This document shows, piece by piece, positions 1-4,875 of a stretch of DNA of 5,253 nt (its first letter is position 1; each line of letters begins with the position of its first letter). The notes beneath the pieces are model-generated. The model saw only the letters and a program-made list of their open reading frames with translations. It had not been told where the DNA came from and ran no database searches. The translations under genes and the position numbers were made by a program. The stretch comes from Mycobacterium sp. (GTDB taxonomy: Bacteria; Actinomycetota; Actinomycetes; Mycobacteriales; Mycobacteriaceae), in the NCBI GenBank assembly GCA_018500005.2, contig JAHBAP020000080.1, positions 1 to 5,253 on the forward strand, written 5' to 3'.

Positions 1-985
1 ACCGTTGGCTGATGCCCGGAATCGCCGCGCCGCCCCCGACGGTCGCGACGGCCGCGAGGCTGGCCGCCGGAATCCTGTTGTGTTCCATCGCATCTGCGAG
101 GGCGTCGAGAAAACCGGCGAACGGTCCGTCGATCAGGGCGTCGAGTTCGGCTCGGGTGATCCGGACATCCGAACCGTGTCCGGGCAGTTCGGTGGGTACC
201 ACCGTCGCTGTCTCGCCGGACAGGCGTTCCTTGGCCAGCCGGCACTGCTCGCGCAGTCGGGTGAGCGGGCCGACAGCAGCGGTCCCGGAGGTGTCACCGG
301 GGCCGGCCGCGCGTATTCCGGACAGGATGTGATTGAGCAGGGCCTGGTCGATCTGGTCGCCGGAGAAGTCGCTGAAGCGGACCGTCTCCGCTATCGGCGT
401 GAAGCCGGCACCGGCCCGGGAGTCCGCACTGGCGAATGTGACGGAACTACCACTGCCGCCGAAATCGCATAGTGCCACCACGCCGCTCGACGGCAGCCCC
501 GGTGCGGATTGCAGCGCGGCCAGCGCGGCGCTCGCATCGGAGACGATCATCGGCGGGATGCCGCCGGGGGACAGGACCGGACTCTCGCGCAGTGCGCCGC
601 GCAGCGTCCCGATGACACCGGGCCCCCAATGGGCGGGGACCGCGATCACGATCGCAGCGGTGCTATGGCCGTCATCCGATGCGCGTGCCATCGCCTCGAG
701 TGCCGCGGTGAGCAACGTCTCGGCACGGTGGGTGGAGCCATCGGCGGCCACCAACGGAACCGGGTCTCCCACCCGCTCGACGAAACCCCGCAGCACCCGC
801 CCGGCCTGGGTGAGGTTCGGGCTGGTGAGTTCGGGATTTTGGGACGGGACACCCACCTCGGCGGGCCTGCCGTCCCAGAACGTGAGCACCGATCGGCGGG
901 AGAGCGTCGGCAGACCCAGTCGGGCGGCGACGAGATTCGTCGTTCCGATCGAGAGTCCCAGTGCGGACGGGTCTACCGGTCTCAC
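1..985 (-). CDS. Hsp70-family (DnaK-like) ATPase, 3' end outside window
   Basis: Open minus-strand frame of 328 codons that runs off the left edge, so the C-terminal part is missing. It shows the actin-like ATPase fold of Hsp70 in order: phosphate-1 motif LGLSIGTTNLVA (about residues 9-20), an SDASAALAAL segment like the EPTAAALAY helix of DnaK, phosphate-2 motif ALCDFGGSGSSVTF, FSGDQIDQALLNHIL matching the DnaK GGEDFD region, LREQCRLAKERLS, ITRAELDALI, and adenosine motif VATVGGGAAIPGI just before the edge. The family binds and hydrolyses ATP; DnaK itself is a cytosolic chaperone. The motifs are degenerate compared with DnaK, so this is a divergent Hsp70-like protein and not dnaK. Whether a substrate-binding or membrane domain follows cannot be seen. 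I chose GTG 985 because GGGGAG lies 4 nt upstream; the in-frame ATG at 997 adds four residues (MGRR) but has no clear Shine-Dalgarno. The gene diverges from the Rv0340-like gene. Family is secure, function is not. Confidence 0.9.
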   Translation of the reverse strand, partial: MRPVDPSALGLSIGTTNLVAARLGLPTLSRRSVLTFWDGRPAEVGVPSQNPELTSPNLTQAGRVLRGFVERVGDPVPLVAADGSTHRAETLLTAALEAMARASDDGHSTAAIVIAVPAHWGPGVIGTLRGALRESPVLSPGGIPPMIVSDASAALAALQSAPGLPSSGVVALCDFGGSGSSVTFASADSRAGAGFTPIAETVRFSDFSGDQIDQALLNHILSGIRAAGPGDTSGTAAVGPLTRLREQCRLAKERLSGETATVVPTELPGHGSDVRITRAELDALIDGPFAGFLDALADAMEHNRIPAASLAAVATVGGGAAIPGISQR

Positions 986-989
986 GCGT

Positions 990-995
990 CTCCCC
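990..995 (-). promoter_or_regulatory. Ribosome binding site of the Hsp70-like gene
   Basis: GGGGAG on the minus strand, 4 nt before GTG 985. It favours GTG 985 over the in-frame ATG at 997, which overlaps this motif and has no Shine-Dalgarno of its own. The spacing is slightly short, so the choice of start is moderate. Confidence 0.5.
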
Positions 996-1016
996 ATTTC
1001 GTCGGTCGGCACACCA

Positions 1017-1100
1017 CCCTAACTGCCGGCATGCCGGCCAACGCAGCAATCCCCTAACTGCGGAATGTCCCCTAAGGACTAATCCCCTAACGCTTGGGGG
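1017..1100. promoter_or_regulatory. CCCCTAA element cluster between the divergent genes
   Basis: The intergenic region holds four elements in one orientation: CCCTAACTGC at 1017-1026, AATCCCCTAA at 1048-1057, TGTCCCCTAA at 1067-1076 and CTAATCCCCTAA at 1079-1090. The last is followed by GCTTGGGG, so 1084-1090 and 1094-1100 can form a 7-bp hairpin (one G-T pair, loop CGC). The 12-mer at 1079-1090 recurs exactly at 1758-1769 before iniB. Elements 2-4 have CCCC starts at 1051, 1069 and 1084. The cluster ends about 55 bp before the proposed -10 of the Rv0340-like gene, a position that suits a transcription activator. On the other strand TAGGGT (1022-1017) fits TANNNT and could be a -10 for the Hsp70-like gene, but this is weak. 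Which protein binds is not visible. In M. tuberculosis the regulator encoded next to Rv0340 (Rv0339c) would be the first candidate. Confidence 0.6.
1025..1038. repeat. 14-bp perfect palindrome
   Basis: GCCGGCATGCCGGC reads the same on both strands; it also contains the direct repeat TGCCGGC (1024-1030 and 1032-1038). It lies between the first and second CCCTAA elements, about 40 bp before the Hsp70-like start. It could be a binding site for a dimeric repressor of that gene, or a chance palindrome in GC-rich DNA. No T-tract follows on either strand, so it is not a terminator. Confidence 0.5.
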
Positions 1101-1145
1101 GTTGAATTTGGGCTTTGCGCCGATTCGGCCAGGGCTCCGAAGCTT

Positions 1146-1158
1146 TAACCTTGTATTC
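1146..1158 (+). promoter_or_regulatory. Putative -10 element for a leaderless transcript
   Basis: TAACCT at 1146-1151 fits the mycobacterial -10 pattern TANNNT and, with standard spacing, would start RNA at about 1158, at or one base before the ATG at 1159. No Shine-Dalgarno-like sequence precedes this ATG, which agrees with a leaderless mRNA, a common arrangement in mycobacteria. No TTGACA-like -35 is present at 16-18 bp (the sequence there is about ATTCGG), which would suit a promoter that depends on an activator bound upstream. Confidence 0.45.
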
Positions 1159-1683
1159 ATGGGCAATTCCCTGCTGGATTTCGTGATGGCACTCGTGCGT
1201 GACCCTGAGGTGTCCGCACGGTATGCGGCCGATCCGGTCGGCGTGCTGGCCGAGGCCCGGCTGCCCGGGGTCACGATCACCGATGTCAATAACCTGATCC
1301 CGGTCGTCGCCGACTCGCTCGCTGCCTCAACGCCGGGGTTCGGCGCCTCTACTGATTCCGGGGCCGATTCCGGGAACGTCTGGTCCAGTGGCGCGGCAGC
1401 GGCTGCACTCGACGCCTTCGACATCGGCAGTGCGCTTCCCGATCGGCCCTACGGGCAGGCGGTGACGGTGCCGAACACGGAGATCCACACCGATCAATCT
1501 GCTGATCAACCTGCACCCGGCTATCAGGTTGAGCTGGCCGAGGTTCCCGCCCTCGACGAGATGCCGACCCACCCGGCGTTGGATTCGGTCAGTCCTGCTT
1601 GGGCTGACGAGTCCGCGATGCAGGACCCGGCGTTCGACCCCCAACACCATCCGGGGGACCCCTCAAGATTTGATCTGTTCTGA
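1159..1683 (+). CDS. IniB N-terminal domain protein, Rv0340-like
   Basis: 174 aa. Residues about 5-55 (LLDFVMALVRDPEVSARYAA onward) form a helical domain that aligns without gaps to residues 4-38 of the IniB encoded downstream: 11 of 35 identical by eye, including L, D, R, A-P, and the L-x-GVT end. The rest (about 56-174) is acidic, rich in Pro, Ala, Ser and Asp, probably disordered, and ends in SRFDLF. No signal peptide, membrane segment or catalytic motif is visible. Size, N-terminus and position just before iniB match M. tuberculosis Rv0340, a conserved protein of unknown function. I chose ATG 1159 because the conserved domain begins there and a -10 element fits a leaderless mRNA; longer in-frame starts (for example 961) would run back through the control region and into the Hsp70-like gene. 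A terminator follows at 1701, so it is probably transcribed separately from iniB. Biochemical role unknown. Confidence 0.85.
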   Translation: MGNSLLDFVMALVRDPEVSARYAADPVGVLAEARLPGVTITDVNNLIPVVADSLAASTPGFGASTDSGADSGNVWSSGAAAAALDAFDIGSALPDRPYGQAVTVPNTEIHTDQSADQPAPGYQVELAEVPALDEMPTHPALDSVSPAWADESAMQDPAFDPQHHPGDPSRFDLF

Positions 1684-1700
1684 TCCGCACCGAGGCAACC

Positions 1701-1725
1701 CCACGCCATTCTGGCGTGGCGTTTT
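1701..1725 (+). terminator. Rho-independent terminator after the Rv0340-like gene
   Basis: Perfect 8-bp stem CCACGCCA (1701-1708) / TGGCGTGG (1712-1719) with loop TTC, followed by CGTTTT. The hairpin starts 17 nt after the stop codon at 1681-1683. The T-tract is short, as is common in mycobacteria. It separates the Rv0340-like transcript from iniB, so iniB needs its own promoter. Confidence 0.75.
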
Positions 1726-1752
1726 ACGTTGGCCTAGGTGACCCCCAGGCCT

Positions 1753-1801
1753 GGCCCCTAATCCCCTAATTCGGAAGTGGAAAGAACCCTAGTAGGGGAT
1801 T
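1753..1801. promoter_or_regulatory. iniB upstream element: tandem CCCCTAAT plus inverted copy
   Basis: CCCCTAAT occurs twice in tandem (1755-1762 and 1763-1770). AATCCCCTA at 1760-1768 has an exact inverted copy, TAGGGGATT, at 1793-1801, giving 9-bp arms separated by 24 bp. The second arm overlaps a small palindrome CCCTAGTAGGG (1787-1797). CTAATCCCCTAA at 1758-1769 is identical to 1079-1090 upstream of the Rv0340-like gene. The array ends about 105 bp before the iniB ATG. This is the likely operator of the iniBAC promoter, which in M. tuberculosis responds to cell-wall inhibitors. The identity of the binding protein is inference. Confidence 0.7.
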
Positions 1802-1845
1802 GTCGGGAAGGGGCGTCAACCCCGATTCGCCGCCACTCAACCGGC

Positions 1846-1880
1846 CATACCGTGGTTTCCAGATTGCCGGAACGACCGGC
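1846..1880 (+). promoter_or_regulatory. Possible iniB -10 region and 5' UTR hairpin
   Basis: CATACCGT at 1846-1853 contains the only reasonable -10 candidates seen (CATACC, or TACCGT fitting TANNNT), about 45-50 bp after the CCCCTAA array. No good -35 matches it. It would give a 5' UTR of about 45-50 nt holding a small stem GCCGG/CCGGC (1866-1870 with 1876-1880, loop AACGA). The assignment is weak and rests mainly on position. Confidence 0.25.
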
Positions 1881-1893
1881 GAGCAAAGCCACG

Positions 1894-1900
1894 AAAGGGA
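1894..1900 (+). promoter_or_regulatory. Ribosome binding site of iniB
   Basis: AAAGGGA ends 6 nt before ATG 1907, so its AAAGG core sits 8 nt from the start. It supports this start, which also gives the conserved IniB N-terminus. This is a leadered start, unlike the Rv0340-like gene upstream. Confidence 0.7.
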
Positions 1901-1906
1901 CTTCAC

Positions 1907-2950
1907 ATGATCGCTCTCATCGACTGGATCCTCAATCTGTTCCGTAGCGAGGACGCCGCTCGTGCATTCGTCGCAGCACCGGAGCAGTCCATGCGGGACG
2001 CCGGACTGGCCGGGGTGACCGCCGGCCAACTGTCCTCGGTCGTGGCCACCGCCGTGCCCGGAATGGTCCTCGGCGGCGGTGATCCGATCCTTGGACTGCA
2101 GCGCGCCGTTGCCAACCAGTACGGGTTCGCGCCGGCTTACGCCCCGGCCTACGCCCCCGAGTACGCGCCCGCGTTTACCCCGTCCTACGACCCGGTCTGG
2201 AACTCCTCGCCGACCTTCGCCCCGGCCCCGACCTTCGCGCCCCAGACCGACCTGGCCAGCCATAACGATGTCCCGCTGTTGAGTCCCAGCCAGGACGCCG
2301 GCGCGAATGCCCAGAACGGTGCATTCAACCTCGGCTTCGGCGACATCACTTTGGGCAGCAAGACGACCCAGACCGCTACCGGTCACGGCGTCGTGGTCGG
2401 ATCGGACGCCAATGGCGACATCCTCAGCGGCGACGGTGCGGTGCTGGGCAACGACAACGCCGTCACCAATGGGGACATCCGGGCGGACCACGGTGCCAAT
2501 ATCTCCACAGGTCAGGCGGCGGTGATCCGCGACAGTGGCACCACGACCACCGCCGGCGTGGACGCGATCACCACTGCCGATTCCGGATCGGTGATCAAGG
2601 GTGCGGACAACAGTCTCCACAACGGTTCGGCCATCGGAGGTAGCGAGACCATCACGACGGTGGGTGGCAGCGGCAACACCACCAACGCCGACGGTCATGA
2701 GACGACCCTGACCTCGACGACGACTGAGGTCACCCATACCACCACGACGACGACGGACAACTCGGACAGCTCCGTGCACGAAACCGCGGTGACCGATGCG
2801 TCGAGCACCGACTCGTCCCACCACTCGCTGTTCGACACCAGCCTGCTGAGCAACAACGACACTGCGTTACACAGCAATATGGGGTTGCGCAGCGATATGG
2901 GGTTGCACAGCGACCCGTCGGGGAACCATCTGCTCGGTCTCGGCTTCTAG
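1907..2950 (+). CDS. iniB: IniB, first protein of the iniBAC cell-wall stress operon
   Basis: 347 aa. Residues 1-67 (start MIALIDWILNLFRSEDAARA) match the conserved IniB N-terminus, including the GDP-x-x-GL segment near residues 58-64. The next part is low complexity: six (F/Y)-x-P-x units at 74-97 and more FAP units to 112; a Gly/Asp/Asn-rich repetitive part at about 140-260 with units like GDGAVLGNDNAVTNGD, reminiscent of beta-solenoid repeats; a Thr/Ser-rich stretch at 266-304; and a short repeat at 321-338. It ends HLLGLGF, comparable to the LFGLPGF end of M. tuberculosis IniB. That protein is longer (about 479 aa) with a Gly/Ala-rich centre, so only the ends look conserved. No signal peptide or membrane span is evident, and IniB's molecular role is not established. 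Position before iniA and iniC secures the name. The Thr-rich coding stretch has long ACC/ACG runs but no break in frame. Confidence 0.9.
   Translation: MIALIDWILNLFRSEDAARAFVAAPEQSMRDAGLAGVTAGQLSSVVATAVPGMVLGGGDPILGLQRAVANQYGFAPAYAPAYAPEYAPAFTPSYDPVWNSSPTFAPAPTFAPQTDLASHNDVPLLSPSQDAGANAQNGAFNLGFGDITLGSKTTQTATGHGVVVGSDANGDILSGDGAVLGNDNAVTNGDIRADHGANISTGQAAVIRDSGTTTTAGVDAITTADSGSVIKGADNSLHNGSAIGGSETITTVGGSGNTTNADGHETTLTSTTTEVTHTTTTTTDNSDSSVHETAVTDASSTDSSHHSLFDTSLLSNNDTALHSNMGLRSDMGLHSDPSGNHLLGLGF
2126..2197 (+). repeat. Six tandem (F/Y)-x-P-x tetrapeptide units in IniB
   Basis: Twelve-base units, roughly TACGCCCCGGCC, encode FAPA, YAPA, YAPE, YAPA, FTPS and YDPV (residues 74-97). The third bases vary between units, so the protein repeat, not only the DNA, appears to be kept. 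Copy number may differ between strains. Confidence 0.8.
2867..2920 (+). repeat. Three 18-bp tandem units near the iniB 3' end
   Basis: Units at 2867-2884, 2885-2902 and 2903-2920 encode LHSNMG, LRSDMG and LHSDPS. Units 1 and 2 are nearly identical and unit 3 diverges at its end. They form a recent-looking in-frame duplication just before the conserved C-terminal tail. Confidence 0.75.
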
Positions 2951-2967
2951 ACCGCGAGCAGACGGCG

Positions 2968-3014
2968 GCGCGGCGGGGCACCCGGAACCTCCCTCCCCCG
3001 GGTCCCCGCCGCGC
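2968..3014 (+). other. Strong intercistronic hairpin between iniB and iniA
   Basis: The left arm 2968-2985 (GCGCGGCGGGG, bulged C2979, ACCCGG) pairs over 17 bp with 2998-3014, leaving a 12-nt loop AACCTCCCTCCC. It begins 17 nt after the iniB stop and ends 40 nt before the iniA start. No T-tract follows (next bases TCGCGTGG), so it is not a standard intrinsic terminator. It could stabilise the iniB mRNA end, partly reduce readthrough, or mark a processing site, so that iniB and iniAC levels differ. Confidence 0.65.
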
Positions 3015-3043
3015 TCGCGTGGTCAAACGCCTACCTTTGGATA

Positions 3044-3050
3044 AGGGAGG
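3044..3050 (+). promoter_or_regulatory. Ribosome binding site that fixes the iniA start
   Basis: AGGGAGG, 4 nt before GTG 3055. The longer in-frame GTG at 3019 would place this site inside the coding region, has no comparable site of its own and lies just beyond the hairpin, so GTG 3055 is preferred. Confidence 0.8.
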
Positions 3051-3054
3051 TCAG

Positions 3055-4875
3055 GTGAATCAGTCGCAGGACCGGCGCCAGATCGGCGTCATCGTCGAAT
3101 TGATCGACCACGCCCGCGCCATTGCCGATCTCAATGACCGGAGCGACGTGTCGGCCCGACTTACGGCGGCGCGGGAGCGCATCAGCGACCCGATGATCCG
3201 GGTGGTGATCGCCGGCCAACTCAAACAGGGCAAGAGTCAACTGCTCAACTCGCTGTTGAATATGCCGGTCGCCCGGGTGGGCGACGACGAAAGCACCGTG
3301 CTGGTGACGGTGGTCGGCCATGACGACCAACCCTCGGCCCGCATCGTCGTCGCCGATGGCCACGGCGGTGAAGAAGTCATCGAGGTTCCGGTCGGCGACT
3401 TGCGTTCCGACCTACGACACGCGCCCCAGGCGCGCGGGCGCCGGGTCCTGCGGATCGAGGTCGGCGCCCCCAGCCCGCTCCTCAAGGGCGGATTGACGTT
3501 CATCGACACCCCCGGTGTCGGTGGTCATGGCCAACCGCACCTGTCCGCCACACTCGGCCTGCTGCCAGACGCCGACGCGGTTATCTTCGTCAGCGACGCC
3601 AGCCAGGAACTCACCGAACCGGAGTTGAGGTTCATCCGTCAGGCAGTCGAAATATGCCCGTTGGCAGCGATTGTCGCCACCAAGACCGATCTATACCCGT
3701 TCTGGCGGCGGGTCGTCGATGCCGATGCCGATCACTTGCGCCGAGCAGGCCTGATGCTGCCGGTGATCCCCGCCTCCTCGCTGCTGCGCAGTCACGCAGT
3801 GCAGACCGATGACAAGGAACTCAACGAGGAATCGAACTTTCCCGCCATCGTGAAATTCCTCTCCGAGAAGGTGTTGTCCCGGGAGGGTGACCGGATCCGC
3901 GATCACGTCGTCGCCGAAATACGCTCCGCAGCAGAACATCTGAATCTTTCGATCGGATCAGAGTTGTCCGCGCTCAACGATCCCGAACAGGCCCGCAGAA
4001 TGACCGCTGATCTGGAGCGGCGCAAACAGGAGGCCCAGGACGCACTGCAGCAGACCGCGCTGTGGCAGCAGGTGCTCACCGACGGGATCGCCGATCTCAC
4101 CGCCGACGTCGACCACGACCTACGCGCCCGGTTCCGCGCGGTCACCCAGCATGCCGAGGAAGTCATCGACTCACTTGATCCAACCCTGCACTGGGCGGAG
4201 ATCGGCGCGCAGGTAGAGGACGATATCGCCAACGCCGTCGGGGACAACTTCGTGTGGGCCTACCGGCGGGCCGAAGCGCTTGCCGCCGAAGTGGCCCGGA
4301 CCTTCGTCGAGGCCGGTCTCGACGTTGTGAGGATGCCCGAACTGAGCGCCCGGGAGATGGCCGCGGGAATGGGCCGCCTCAAGTCGTTGGCCCGACTCGA
4401 GTCCAAGCCGATCGGCAAGGGGCACAAGGTGATCACCAGCATGCGCGGCTCCTATGGCGGCGTGCTTATGTTCGGCATGCTGACCTCGGTCGCCGGACTC
4501 GGAATGTTCAACCCGATCTCACTCGGCGCCGGCCTTCTACTGGGCCGCAAGGCGTATCACGAAGACCTGGAGAACCGCATGCTGCGGGTGCGCAACGAGG
4601 CAAAGACCAATCTGCGCAGATTCGTCGACGACGTGCTGTTCATCGTCGCCAAGGAGTCCCGCGACCGGCTCAAGAACGTTCAGCGGCAACTACGTGACCA
4701 CTACCGCGAGATCGCCAACCAGACGACCCGATCACTCAACGAATCGCTGCAGGCAACCCTGGCCGCCGCCAGGCTCGAGGAGACTAAGCGCAACACCCGG
4801 GTTCGTGAACTCCAGCGGCAGAGCAGCGTCCTGCGGCAGGTGATCGACAACGCCGAGAAACTCGCCGCCCGATGA
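3055..4875 (+). CDS. iniA: IniA, dynamin-like GTPase, isoniazid-inducible
   Basis: 606 aa, close to M. tuberculosis IniA (about 640 aa, which has extra residues at both ends); many blocks are identical, for example LNDKELNEESNFPAIVKFLS shared save for the first residues. GTPase motifs: P-loop GQLKQGKS at 54-61, switch I Thr near 81 (DDEST), DTPG at 151-154 and TKTD at 209-212. Helical segments follow (about 290-450, with LERRKQEAQDALQQTALWQQ), then a hydrophobic hairpin at about 469-497 (GVLMFGMLTSVAGLGMFNP onward) that probably inserts into the membrane, then a charged coiled-coil-like C-terminus. Mycobacterial IniA is known as a dynamin-like protein that remodels membranes with GTP; in M. 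tuberculosis it contributes to tolerance of isoniazid and ethambutol. It would act at the inner face of the cytoplasmic membrane. Start GTG 3055 is chosen from the AGGGAGG site. The stop overlaps the iniC start. All key residues are present; I see no damage. Confidence 0.96.
   Translation: MNQSQDRRQIGVIVELIDHARAIADLNDRSDVSARLTAARERISDPMIRVVIAGQLKQGKSQLLNSLLNMPVARVGDDESTVLVTVVGHDDQPSARIVVADGHGGEEVIEVPVGDLRSDLRHAPQARGRRVLRIEVGAPSPLLKGGLTFIDTPGVGGHGQPHLSATLGLLPDADAVIFVSDASQELTEPELRFIRQAVEICPLAAIVATKTDLYPFWRRVVDADADHLRRAGLMLPVIPASSLLRSHAVQTDDKELNEESNFPAIVKFLSEKVLSREGDRIRDHVVAEIRSAAEHLNLSIGSELSALNDPEQARRMTADLERRKQEAQDALQQTALWQQVLTDGIADLTADVDHDLRARFRAVTQHAEEVIDSLDPTLHWAEIGAQVEDDIANAVGDNFVWAYRRAEALAAEVARTFVEAGLDVVRMPELSAREMAAGMGRLKSLARLESKPIGKGHKVITSMRGSYGGVLMFGMLTSVAGLGMFNPISLGAGLLLGRKAYHEDLENRMLRVRNEAKTNLRRFVDDVLFIVAKESRDRLKNVQRQLRDHYREIANQTTRSLNESLQATLAAARLEETKRNTRVRELQRQSSVLRQVIDNAEKLAAR

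Noticed and set aside
333..1022. Long plus-strand open frame (229 codons) over the left part
   Set aside because: It is antisense to the Hsp70-like gene, whose motifs are clear; its product is Ser/Arg/Pro-rich with no family features.
672..1424. Minus-strand frame of 250 codons spanning the divergent region
   Set aside because: It crosses two real genes in the wrong frame and the operator array, and has no family features.
2641..2800. ACC/ACG-rich stretch as a microsatellite or CRISPR-like repeat
   Set aside because: It has no regular repeat-spacer pattern and is explained by the Thr-rich codons of iniB.
1766..2824. Minus-strand open frame of 352 codons across iniB
   Set aside because: Its product is Gly/Arg/Val-rich with no recognisable motif; it arises from high GC third bases and repeats of iniB, and covers the iniB control region.
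2968..3014. Intrinsic terminator after iniB
   Set aside because: The stem is strong but no T-tract follows, and iniA begins shortly after in the same known operon; listed instead as an intercistronic hairpin.
4254..4697. Plus-strand frame of 147 codons inside iniA
   Set aside because: It is Arg-rich and out of frame with a strongly conserved GTPase gene.
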